The notes under the pieces were generated by a model. It searched no databases, had not been told where the DNA came from, and saw nothing but the letters and a program-made list of their open reading frames with translations. Positions 17,100 to 24,484 of a DNA stretch of 64,000 bases are shown here, piece by piece. The position numbers and the translations under genes are program-made. The DNA comes from Salinilacustrithrix flava (GTDB lineage: Bacteria > Actinomycetota > Acidimicrobiia > Acidimicrobiales > Salinilacustritrichaceae): the NCBI GenBank assembly GCA_024128875.1, contig JAMYFF010000007.1:82501-146500 (forward strand). Direction: 5' to 3'. Every line of letters starts with the position of its first letter. Within the stretch, counting starts at the first letter, position 1.

Positions 17100-18512
17100 A
17101 TGACCGGTTCCGCCTCTTTCGCTCACGACGCCGACGTCACGTCGGTGGCGCGGGAGCGGTTGGACCTCGCTGCTGCAGCGGCGGCGGGTGTCCAGTCCGC
17201 GGAACGGGATCTCGTCCGGGCGCTGCTCGATCTGTGGCCGATGTCGGCGTGGCGGGCTGCCGGTGCCACGTCCGCGAAGCGGTGGCTGCTCGCCTACACC
17301 CACTGTTCCGAGCAGGAAGCCCATCGGCTCGAGCGCCTCGCCGGGCTCTGCCACCGCCACCCCGCCCTCGCCGAGGCGGTCCTGTTCGGCGAGGTGTCGA
17401 TGGCCCGGGCCCACACGCTGGGCCACGCCGCGAACCCCGACCGGGAACCGTGGCTGGCCGACTCCCTGGACGCCTTCCTCCGCCTGGCCGAGCGGGGCTG
17501 CGACGACGCCGACTGGGCCGGGGCCGTACGCCACTGGGCATCCCTCGTGGACCAGGAGCGCGAGGTGCGCCGCGTCCCGGCCCACTCCGTGGTCCTCACC
17601 CAGAAGCTGTTCGGTGGCGGCGAGATCCACGGCGACCTCTCCCCCAACGCCTTCCTCAACGTCGCTACCGCCCTCGACGCCTGGACCGACGACCCCGATC
17701 CGAAGGACGCTCCCTACCAGCGCTCGCTCGGCGAGCGGCGCGCCGACGCCCTCGACGACATCTGCCGGGCCGGCCTCGACCCGGACAGCACCCGTTGGGG
17801 CTCCGCCGACGCCGAAGACGACGACCACGACGAAGACGAGTGGGAGGACGTGGAAGCGGCGGACACCTTCGACGGCTTCTGCCCGACCGATGACCTCGAC
17901 GAGCACCTCGCATCGACGGACGAGCTCGACCCGCTGGTCCGCCTGCGCCGGCGGCTCCGCAAGGCCGAGGCCCACCGGCGCCGCCGAGCCCGCCGGCGCA
18001 CCCGGTCCCGCTCGGGGATCTGCGTCAACGTCCACATCGACCTGCGCACGCTCGCCGACCTGCGACATGTCGACGACCTCGAGGACCTCGTGCTGCGGGG
18101 CGACGGGTGGAACCTCACCCGCGCCGCCGCCGATCAGCTCCTGTGCGACGCCGCGCTGACCGCGGTGCTCTTCGACGGGAAGGGCACGCTCCTCGATGCC
18201 AACGACGCGGCGGAGCAGTGGTCCCGCAAGCAGCGGCGCGCCATCGCCGCCCGCGACGGCGGTTGCGTCTTCCCCGGATGCGGCCGACCACCACGGCACT
18301 GCGACATCCACCACCTGCACCACCGCGGCCGGGGCGGACCGACCCGCACCGGCAACGGCGCCATGCTCTGCCGGTTCCACCACCGCCTGCTCCACCACCA
18401 CGGTTGGCGCCTGCTGGTCGAAGACGGTCGGTGGATCGCCATCGACGCCCACGGCACCCGATGGACCGGACGGCCGACCCCGCTCGTCAGCTCGCGCGGC
18501 GATCCGCCGTGA
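17100..18512 (+). CDS. DUF222 / HNH endonuclease-motif protein (13E12 family)
   Basis: A 470-residue protein with the architecture common in actinobacterial 13E12/DUF222 proteins: a helical DUF222 region (about residues 20-200), an acidic linker rich in D and E near 240-270, and a C-terminal HNH motif (GGCVFPGCGRPPRHCDIHH, then CRFHH) with paired CxxC zinc ligands. These genes occur in many copies per genome and are suspected mobile nucleases, but their role is unknown. The ATG at 17100 is chosen because GGAG lies ten bases upstream; the ATG at 17091 abuts that site. It is inserted between pheS and the sensor-kinase gene. Confidence 0.88.
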   Translation: MTGSASFAHDADVTSVARERLDLAAAAAAGVQSAERDLVRALLDLWPMSAWRAAGATSAKRWLLAYTHCSEQEAHRLERLAGLCHRHPALAEAVLFGEVSMARAHTLGHAANPDREPWLADSLDAFLRLAERGCDDADWAGAVRHWASLVDQEREVRRVPAHSVVLTQKLFGGGEIHGDLSPNAFLNVATALDAWTDDPDPKDAPYQRSLGERRADALDDICRAGLDPDSTRWGSADAEDDDHDEDEWEDVEAADTFDGFCPTDDLDEHLASTDELDPLVRLRRRLRKAEAHRRRRARRRTRSRSGICVNVHIDLRTLADLRHVDDLEDLVLRGDGWNLTRAAADQLLCDAALTAVLFDGKGTLLDANDAAEQWSRKQRRAIAARDGGCVFPGCGRPPRHCDIHHLHHRGRGGPTRTGNGAMLCRFHHRLLHHHGWRLLVEDGRWIAIDAHGTRWTGRPTPLVSSRGDPP

Positions 18513-18582
18513 CGCCGGCGCACCCCTGCCCACGTCCCGCCCGCCGTTCCGGCCCACGCCCATCCCGGCCCCAGCCCCGGTG

Positions 18583-18606
18583 ACCCGACCCATCCCCCGG
18601 TCGGGT
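18583..18606. terminator. GC-rich hairpin between convergent genes
   Basis: A perfect 8-base stem (ACCCGACC at 18583-18590, GGTCGGGT at 18599-18606) with an 8-base loop lies in the 128-base gap between the convergent DUF222/HNH and sensor-kinase genes. There is no T-tract, so it may be a weak or Rho-assisted bidirectional terminator. Confidence 0.4.
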
Positions 18607-18640
18607 CCCCGGCGCGCCGCCGTGCCGGCGTTGAGCGCGC

Positions 18641-19648
18641 TCAGGCCTCGCCGTGAGCGCGTTCGAAGGCGTCGGTGGGGAGCGTGAAGGTGAAGGTGGC
18701 GCCCTGGCCCGGTTCCGAGGTGGCGGTGAGCTCGCCGCCGTGGGCCTCGACCAGGCCCCGGCTGATCCACAGGCCGAGGCCGGTGCCGGTGGGCCGGCCG
18801 TGGTCGCGGCGGAAGAACTTGGTGAAGACCCGGGGCAGGTCGTCGGCGGGGATGCCCTCCCCCGTGTCGGCCACCGACACCCGCACGTGGGGGCCGTCCA
18901 CGTCGGCGGAGACGGCCATGCCCTCGAGGCTGCCGTACTTGGCCGCGTTCTCGACCAGGTTGGTGAGCACCTGCTCGAGCTTGTCGGGGTCGGCGTAGAC
19001 CTGGGGCACGTCGTCGGCCACCCGCACCTCGCACTCGAGACCCGGGTGGGCCATGCGGACCTTGTCCACGACCGTCGTCGCCAGGTCGGCGACGTCGACC
19101 AGCTGGCGACGCAGCACGAGACGGCCGGTCTCGAGACGGCTGATGTCGAGCAGCTCGGTGACCAGGCGCGTGACCCGGTCGGCGTCGTCGTGGACCTGGC
19201 TGAGCATCTCGCGCTTCTTGTCGTCCTCGATCCGGTCCCACCGGTTGAGCAGCAGCGACACGTAGCCCTTGACCGACGTGAGCGGGGACCGCAGCTCGTG
19301 GGAGACGGTGGAGACGATGGCGATGCCGGAGCGGTCGCCCACCGGTCGAGCGGCGAGCACGGTGCCGCCGCCGACCGCACGGGCGGTGACGGTGACGGCG
19401 ACGTCGCTGCCGTCGGCCCGAGCCATCAGGAGCTCCACCTCCTTGCCCGGCGCGGGCCAGGCCCCGGCGTCGATCGGATCACCGACCGGATCCCGCACGA
19501 CCAGGGCCTCGGTGGCCGGCCGCCCGATCCGGTCGTCGAGGGAGCCGAGCAGCTCGGTCGCTGCCGCGTTGCCCGCGGCCAGCGTGCCGTCGGGCGCCAC
19601 GGCCAGGACGGCGTCGGGCAGCACGTCCCACCCGGCGAGGTCGCTCAC
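18641..19648 (-). CDS. Cytoplasmic PAS sensor histidine kinase
   Basis: A 335-residue kinase without membrane segments. The N-terminus (about 1-100) is a PAS-like sensor domain. The HisKA H-box is S-T-V-S-H-E-L-R-S-P-L-T, and the HATPase_c domain shows N (NLVENAAKYG), G1 (DTGEGIP), F (FTKFFRR) and G2 (TGLGLWISRGL) boxes. No partner response regulator is adjacent; an unlinked one at 29524 is a formal candidate only. The GTG at 19648 overlaps the stop of the methyltransferase gene (GTGA). A sensor kinase between the rplT group and pheST is also found in streptomycetes, suggesting an old, unexplained linkage to translation genes. Confidence 0.93.
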   Translation of the reverse strand: MSDLAGWDVLPDAVLAVAPDGTLAAGNAAATELLGSLDDRIGRPATEALVVRDPVGDPIDAGAWPAPGKEVELLMARADGSDVAVTVTARAVGGGTVLAARPVGDRSGIAIVSTVSHELRSPLTSVKGYVSLLLNRWDRIEDDKKREMLSQVHDDADRVTRLVTELLDISRLETGRLVLRRQLVDVADLATTVVDKVRMAHPGLECEVRVADDVPQVYADPDKLEQVLTNLVENAAKYGSLEGMAVSADVDGPHVRVSVADTGEGIPADDLPRVFTKFFRRDHGRPTGTGLGLWISRGLVEAHGGELTATSEPGQGATFTFTLPTDAFERAHGEA

Positions 19649-20433
19649 GGCGCTGCCGCCCGGCGCTGGCGCGCCGCCTCGAAGGCGACGACGGTGCCGG
19701 TCATGGCCACGTTCAGGGATTCGACCCGGCCGGCCATGGGGATCCGCACCGCCACGTCCGCCGCGTCGACGACGGTGCCGGGCAGCCCGTGGGCCTCGTT
19801 GCCGAGGAGCACGGCAACATCACCGCTGAGGTCGACGTCGTCGAGGCCCACGGCATCGTCGAGCGTGGTGGCCAGCACCGTCATGCCGGCGCCACGCAGC
19901 CGGCTGAGGGCCTCGGTGGCGTCGCCGACGGCGAGGACGGGTACCCGGAACAGCGCGCCGGCCGATGCCCGGACGCACTTGGGGTTCCACAGGTCCACCG
20001 CATCGGCGCAGGACACTACCGCCGAGGCCCCAGTGGCCTCGGCGACGCGCAGCAGCGTGCCGGCGTTGCCGGGGTCGGCCACGCCGACCAGCACCAGCAC
20101 CAAGCCGCGCAGGACCGAACGCTGCGGTGGTGCCGGGAGGGCGGCCAGCGCAGCCAGCGGTTGGGGCGTGACCGGTGAGGTCACCTTGGCCAGCGCACCG
20201 GCCTCGACGTCGCGCACCGGGACACCGGCGGCCCGAGCGGCCGCGATCGCGTCGGCCGGGGCACCGGGCTCGGCGTAGACCTCGGCCACGTCGACCCCGG
20301 CCTCGATGGCCTCGACCACGAGGGTCGGGCCGTCGATGACGAACTGGCCGGCGTCCAGACGCGCCCTACGGCGCCCCGAGAGGCGCCGTAGGTGCTGCAG
20401 TGCGCTCGACCGGGGGCCGAGCAGGTCCGTCAT
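19645..20433 (-). CDS. TrmH/SpoU-family RNA 2'-O-methyltransferase
   Basis: A 262-residue SPOUT-fold methyltransferase. The substrate-binding domain is N-terminal (RRARLDAGQFVIDGPTLVVE). The knotted SAM site contains the family motifs L-V-G-V-A-D-P-G-N-A-G-T, L-L-G-N-E-A-H-G-L-P and I-P-M-A-G-R-V-E-S-L-N-V-A. Homologues beside rplT in actinobacteria are annotated as 23S rRNA methyltransferases (TsnR-like); the exact target nucleotide cannot be read. The ATG at 20433 lies nine bases after the rplT stop, so it is part of the infC-rpmI-rplT transcript. Confidence 0.92.
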   Translation of the reverse strand: MTDLLGPRSSALQHLRRLSGRRRARLDAGQFVIDGPTLVVEAIEAGVDVAEVYAEPGAPADAIAAARAAGVPVRDVEAGALAKVTSPVTPQPLAALAALPAPPQRSVLRGLVLVLVGVADPGNAGTLLRVAEATGASAVVSCADAVDLWNPKCVRASAGALFRVPVLAVGDATEALSRLRGAGMTVLATTLDDAVGLDDVDLSGDVAVLLGNEAHGLPGTVVDAADVAVRIPMAGRVESLNVAMTGTVVAFEAARQRRAAAP

Positions 20434-20442
20434 GGACGACGC

Positions 20443-20823
20443 TTACGCTGCGCCCTCGGACTGGGCGGCGCCGAGGGCCTGGTCAGCCACGCCGACGAGG
20501 GACGCGAAGGCGGCATCGTCGCGGACGGCCAGGTCGGCCAGCTGCTTGCGGTCGACCTCGACCCCGGCCTCACGCAGACCGGCGACGAAGCGCGAGTAGG
20601 TGGTGCCGTGGGTGCGGCAGGCGGCGTTGATGCGCTGGATCCAGAGCTTGCGCATCTCCCCCTTGCGGGCTCGACGGTCGCGGAACGCGTAGTTCCCCGA
20701 GTGCATGACCTGCTCGTTGGCCGAGCGGAAGGTGCGGCTCTTGTCGCCGTAGTAGCCCTTCGCCCGACCCAGTACCTGCTTGCGACGCTTCTTGCTGTGG
20801 ACGCCGCGCTTGACACGTGCCAT
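20443..20823 (-). CDS. rplT: 50S ribosomal protein L20
   Basis: Early-assembly 23S rRNA-binding protein of 126 residues. The N-terminus M-A-R-V-K-R-G-V is the canonical L20 start. The central [20 protein letters not shown] and [19 protein letters not shown] complete the family pattern. In other bacteria L20 represses its own operon through a leader RNA; the structured infC leader here could serve this, though that is inference. Confidence 0.98.
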   Translation of the reverse strand: MARVKRGVHSKKRRKQVLGRAKGYYGDKSRTFRSANEQVMHSGNYAFRDRRARKGEMRKLWIQRINAACRTHGTTYSRFVAGLREAGVEVDRKQLADLAVRDDAAFASLVGVADQALGAAQSEGAA

Positions 20824-20861
20824 GTCTGACTCCTCTCAGTGGATGTTCGGCTGGGTGCTTC

Positions 20862-21056
20862 TCAGATGCCGAGCATCCGCTTGACGCGCTTCTCGTCGGC
20901 CTTGCTGACGAGCTCGTCACCCTTGAGGCGGCGGAGGCGCTTCTCGCTCATGCGCTCGTTGCCGTGGTGGCGGTTGGCCTGGCGTCGGCTCACCTTGCCG
21001 CTCCCGGTGATCTTGAAGCGCTTGGCCGACGTGCGGTGGGTCTTCATCTTGGGCAT
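20862..21056 (-). CDS. rpmI: 50S ribosomal protein L35
   Basis: A small basic protein of 64 residues, the usual L35 length. The sequence begins M-P-K-M-K-T-H-R-T-S-A-K-R-F-K and contains R-R-Q-A-N-R-H-H-G-N, both typical. The ATG at 21056 lies 55 bases after infC; rplT follows after 38 bases. It forms the classic infC-rpmI-rplT operon. Confidence 0.98.
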   Translation of the reverse strand: MPKMKTHRTSAKRFKITGSGKVSRRQANRHHGNERMSEKRLRRLKGDELVSKADEKRVKRMLGI

Positions 21057-21111
21057 GGCTCTTCCTTCGTCTTCGACGTGCGTGGTAACGGGGCGGCGGT
21101 GCGCCCGGCGT

Positions 21112-21735
21112 TCAGTCGGACGTCTCGTTGGGGGCGTCGGCCTCGGCTTCGGCGGCTGCCTCGGCTTCGGCGGCTGCCTCGGCTTCGGCTTCCTTGGCTG
21201 CGGCCTTCGCTGCGGCCTGGGCCTTCTTGTCCGGTCCGAGGACCATGGTCATCTGACGACCCTCCTGGCGGGCGGTGGTCTCCACCCGGCCCACCTGGGA
21301 GGTGGCTTCGACCACTCGATCGAGGATCTTGCGGCCGAGCTCCGGGTGGGTCATCTCTCGACCTCGGAACATCAGCGTGATCTTGACCTTGTGACCCTCC
21401 TCCAGGAAGTGGATGACCTTCCTGGTCTTGGTGTCGAAGTCACCCGGCCCGATCTTGGGTCGGTACTTCATCTCCTTGATGGAAGCACTCGAGCTCTTGC
21501 GACGAGATTCCTTCGCCCGTTGCGCAGCCTCGTACTTGTACTTCCCGTAGTCCATGATCCGACACACGGGTGGGTTGGCCTTGTCCGCCACCTCGACCAG
21601 GTCGAGGTCTTGCTGGCGGGCGATGGCCAATGCCTCGGGCAGTGGCTTGATCCCGATCTGCTCACCGTCAGCACCCACGAGGCGGACCTCGCGGGCGCGG
21701 ATGCGGTCGTTGATGCGGGGCTCGTCAGCAGCTAT
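21112..21735 (-). CDS. infC: Translation initiation factor IF-3 (non-canonical start)
   Basis: IF-3 checks the initiation codon on the 30S subunit. The N-terminal domain starts with R-I-N-D-R-I-R-A-R-E-V-R-L and continues to M-D-Y-G-K-Y-K-Y-E; the C-terminal domain has IKEMKYRPKIGPGDFDTK. An alanine/glutamate-rich tail follows (about residues 180-200). Only one standard start, GTG at 21678, exists in frame, and it would delete that conserved N-terminus. An in-frame TGA at 21744-21742 limits the upstream side. The best start is ATA at 21735, nine bases after an AGGAG site (21749-21745). Rare AUU/AUA/AUC starts are a known feature of infC and allow self-repression. Confidence 0.93.
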   Translation of the reverse strand: MAADEPRINDRIRAREVRLVGADGEQIGIKPLPEALAIARQQDLDLVEVADKANPPVCRIMDYGKYKYEAAQRAKESRRKSSSASIKEMKYRPKIGPGDFDTKTRKVIHFLEEGHKVKITLMFRGREMTHPELGRKILDRVVEATSQVGRVETTARQEGRQMTMVLGPDKKAQAAAKAAAKEAEAEAAAEAEAAAEAEADAPNETSD

Positions 21736-21982
21736 CGCCGATCACTCCTCGACAAGTTGTCCGTTCCTCCTGTGGTTCGGAACTTCGTTCGGAATCACGA
21801 GGAAGCGGTACCTGCCGGGAGGGCGTTGCCCCCACACGCGGAAACGGACGTCCGAAGACGTCCGCCACACCGAGTCGCCGACACCCGGGGGTGACGGCGA
21901 GGTGTTCCACGACCCGAGCGCACCAGCGGTGGTCGGGTGGGGGGCGGGCCCCGCTTGCTCGATCAGTTGTGGCACCAATGTA
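21736..21982 (-). promoter_or_regulatory. Structured leader and putative promoter of infC-rpmI-rplT
   Basis: The minus strand upstream of infC holds, in order, a possible promoter (TTGCCA at 22007-22002, TACATT at 21982-21977, spacing 19), then an 8-base stem closed by a UUCG tetraloop (21864-21845). A long imperfect hairpin (21808-21761) follows, built from two copies of TTCCGAA and flanking CTTCCTC/GAGGAA arms. The start-site AGGAG is at 21749-21745. Such a long, folded leader fits autoregulation by IF-3 or L20, but no match to a named leader family can be claimed. The rest of the gap up to 22074 holds only the ribosome-binding site of the plus-strand DUF1844 gene. Confidence 0.5.
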
Positions 21983-22074
21983 CCGGGTCGTGGCGCCGAC
22001 GTGGCAAGTGCGCCAGGATCAACGCTCTGACGTGCCCCGCGCACGCCACCCCGGTGGCGAGGAAGGAGATGCCC

Positions 22075-22509
22075 GTGTCATCGCTGTGGACACCAGGAGG
22101 CGAGGTCCCCGTCGACCGCTCCAGAGGCGGATCGGAGCCACCTCCCTCGGAGGCGACCGCGCCCCGACCGGGCTCGGGAGGGCCGCCGTCGGAGGAGGAG
22201 CTGGCCGCCCAGGCCGCCGAGCTGCAGCGCTTCCTGCTCGAGGCGCCGGCGGAGGAGATCGTCGCCCAGCACGCCATGGGGCTCTACGAGCTGGCCGTCA
22301 TCCACCTGTCCCAGCCCGAACCACGCCTCGGCGACGCCCGCCTGGCCATCGACGCGCTCGTCGCGCTCGTCGACGGCCTCGAGGGGCGCCTCGGCGAGGT
22401 GGGCACCCAGCTGCGCCAGACCCTCCCCCAGCTGCAGATGGCCTTCGTCCAGATCGCCGACCGCGGCGGCGAGGGGCAGGAGCCGACCACGGAACGTACC
22501 GACGGATAG
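22075..22509 (+). CDS. DUF1844 domain-containing protein
   Basis: About 144 residues. The first 40 are proline/glycine/serine-rich and probably disordered. The rest is helical and fits the DUF1844 pattern: E-E-I-V-A-Q-H-A-M-G-L-Y-E-L-A-V-I-H-L, D-A-R-L-A-I-D-A-L-V-A-L-V-D-G-L, ending near L-Q-M-A-F-V. The function is unknown. Genes of this family often sit next to and divergent from infC in actinobacteria, as here. I chose the GTG at 22075 because the GGAAGGAG site at 22061-22068 then has six bases of spacing; the ATG at 22069 abuts that site. Confidence 0.82.
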   Translation: MSSLWTPGGEVPVDRSRGGSEPPPSEATAPRPGSGGPPSEEELAAQAAELQRFLLEAPAEEIVAQHAMGLYELAVIHLSQPEPRLGDARLAIDALVALVDGLEGRLGEVGTQLRQTLPQLQMAFVQIADRGGEGQEPTTERTDG

Positions 22510-22547
22510 GTTGGCGACACGCTGGTGCGAGCGAGGGGGAGGTGAAC

Positions 22548-24251
22548 GTGGCCGACGTGGAGACCCGGGCCGTGCACGCGACGCTCGCCGACCACCTCAA
22601 CGACCTCGTGGCCGTGTTCGACGCCGAGGGCCGCTGCCTGTTCCTCAACCGCACCGGCCGACGCCTCCTGCGCCTCGACCCGGACGCGTCCCTCGACCTC
22701 CGCCTCGAGGACCTGCCGGGCAGCGCCGACCGGGACCGCTTCGCCAACGTCGTGTCCGCCGTCCGGGCCGGAGACACCTGGACCGGTTCGATGTCGATGG
22801 CCTCGCCCATCACCGGGGAGTTCCCCACCCGCTCCACGATCTGCCCGCTGACCCTGGACGACGGCGAGCCCGGGTTCGGCTGGGTGGCCAAGGACACGAC
22901 CACCGATCGCGACGTCATCCGCAGCCTGCGCCAGCGGGCCTTCTACGACCCGCTCACCGGCCTGTCGCACCGCTCGCTCTTCCTCGACCGGCTCGATCTC
23001 CTGCTGCGCCGGGTCAGCGGCGACCCGACCCCGGTCGCGGTGCTTTTCGTGACGCCCGACCGGTTCAAGGAGAAGATCAACCGGTTCGAGCAGAGCGCGG
23101 GCGACGTCCTGCTCAAGGCCATCGCCTCCCGGTTCCCCGAGCACCTCGCCACCGATCAGAGCGTGCACCGCTGGGGCGACGAGGACTTCGTCGTGCTCTG
23201 CGAGCGCGTGGACGACGAGGCGGACGCCCTCGCCGTCGCCGAGGAGGTCGCTCGCTGCTTCCGTGACCCCTTCACGGTCGGCGATCACGTGGTCATGCTG
23301 ACGGCGTCGTGCGGCGTCGCGCTCGGCGTGCCCGGCTCGATGACCACCGACGAGCTCATCCGCCACGCCGACGCCGCCGCCCAGCTGGCCAAGAACACCG
23401 GCGGGGGCAGCATCAGGCTCTTCGACGAGGAGCTGCGGGCCCGCGCCATGCGCCGGGCCGAGCTCGAGGACGAGCTGTGGGGCGCGGCCGGGCGCGGCGA
23501 GCTGGTGCTGCACTACCAGCCCGAGGTGCTGCTGCGAACCAACGAGATCGTCGGCGCAGAGGTCCTCCTGCGGTGGCGCCACCCCCAGTGGGGTCTGGTC
23601 GCACCGAACGAGTTCATCCCGATCGCCGAGACCAGCAACCTGATCATCGAGATCGGTGACTGGGTCATGCGCGAGGCCTTCACGCAGTGCGCGGCGCTGC
23701 GCCACCGCCACCCCGACCGCGATGCGCTCGTCATCGCCGTCAACATCTCCGCCAAGCAGTTCGTCGCCCCCGACTTCGCCGACAAGGTGGCGACCGTGCT
23801 CGCCGACACCGGCGCCCGGCCGGCCGACGTGTGCCTGGAGATCACCGAGAGCGTCCTGCTCGACGACGCCGAGGAGACCATCTCCCGCCTCGGCCAGCTC
23901 AAGGCCCTCGGGGTGCACCTCGCCATCGACGACTTCGGGACCGGCTACTCGTCGCTGTCGTACCTGCGTCGCTTCCCGGTCGACATCTTGAAGGTCGACC
24001 AGAGCTTCGTCAGCGGCCTCGGCCACGACCCCGAGGACTCCGCCATCGTCCAGGCGGTGATCCACATGGGACGGGCGTTGCGCATGACCACCCTCGCCGA
24101 GGGGGTCGAGACCGCCCACCACGTGATCGAGCTGCGGGAGCTGGACTGCGACGTCGCCCAGGGCTTCCACTTCGCCCGGCCGATCCCCTTCGAGCAGTAC
24201 GAGGCGCTGCTCGACGCCGGCGACGACTGGCTGAACAGCTCCACCGGCTGA
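22548..24251 (+). CDS. PAS-GGDEF-EAL protein, likely c-di-GMP phosphodiesterase
   Basis: 567 residues, soluble. A PAS-like sensor (about 1-125) is followed by a GGDEF domain (about 130-290) whose signature has decayed to G-D-E-D-F, so it is probably not a cyclase. A C-terminal EAL domain (about 305-555) follows with E-V-L in place of EAL (G-A-E-V-L-L-R-W), then N-I-S-A-K-Q-F, E-I-T-E-S, D-D-F-G-T-G-Y-S-S-L, K-V-D-Q-S-F and E-G-V-E-T. These keep the metal and catalytic residues of active phosphodiesterases. The GTG at 22548 has a GGGGGAGG site five bases away; a GTG at 22542 overlaps that site. The DUF1844 gene is 38 bases upstream. Confidence 0.9.
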   Translation: MADVETRAVHATLADHLNDLVAVFDAEGRCLFLNRTGRRLLRLDPDASLDLRLEDLPGSADRDRFANVVSAVRAGDTWTGSMSMASPITGEFPTRSTICPLTLDDGEPGFGWVAKDTTTDRDVIRSLRQRAFYDPLTGLSHRSLFLDRLDLLLRRVSGDPTPVAVLFVTPDRFKEKINRFEQSAGDVLLKAIASRFPEHLATDQSVHRWGDEDFVVLCERVDDEADALAVAEEVARCFRDPFTVGDHVVMLTASCGVALGVPGSMTTDELIRHADAAAQLAKNTGGGSIRLFDEELRARAMRRAELEDELWGAAGRGELVLHYQPEVLLRTNEIVGAEVLLRWRHPQWGLVAPNEFIPIAETSNLIIEIGDWVMREAFTQCAALRHRHPDRDALVIAVNISAKQFVAPDFADKVATVLADTGARPADVCLEITESVLLDDAEETISRLGQLKALGVHLAIDDFGTGYSSLSYLRRFPVDILKVDQSFVSGLGHDPEDSAIVQAVIHMGRALRMTTLAEGVETAHHVIELRELDCDVAQGFHFARPIPFEQYEALLDAGDDWLNSSTG

Positions 24252-24257
24252 CGTCGG

Positions 24258-24482
24258 CTAGGACGCCTTCGCGATGCTCCAGGCCTCCCAGCGGCCGAGG
24301 CGGCCGGGGATGATGCCGAAGCGCACGGGCGTGCCCACCTCGATGGTGCGGCTGCCGTCAGCGATGCCGGTGCAGTGGAAGTGGTGGACCTCGCCGCCGT
24401 CGGTCGTGATCTCGCCCAGGCCGCGGTCCTCGTCGAACGCCGTGACCGTCCCGGTCTTGGTACCCATCGTGCTGACGGGCAT
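24258..24482 (-). CDS. Divergent cold-shock-domain protein
   Basis: A 74-residue single OB-fold protein. The order T-G-T-V-T-A-F-D-E-D-R-G-L-G-E-I, then V-H-H-F-H-C-T, then G-T-P-V-R-F-G follows cold-shock proteins. However, RNP-1 (usually K-G-F-G-F-I) is R-G-L-G-E-I and RNP-2 (V-F-V-H) is V-H-H-F-H, so most nucleic-acid-stacking aromatics are lost. It may bind RNA poorly or have another ligand. The ATG at 24482 is three bases from the hisG stop; an internal ATG at 24467 is possible. Confidence 0.75.
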   Translation of the reverse strand: MPVSTMGTKTGTVTAFDEDRGLGEITTDGGEVHHFHCTGIADGSRTIEVGTPVRFGIIPGRLGRWEAWSIAKAS

Positions 24483-24484
24483 GG

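Noticed and set aside
17100..18512. The DUF222/HNH gene as part of an insertion element or intron
   Set aside because: No terminal inverted repeats, target duplication, reverse transcriptase or intron-like flanks were seen.
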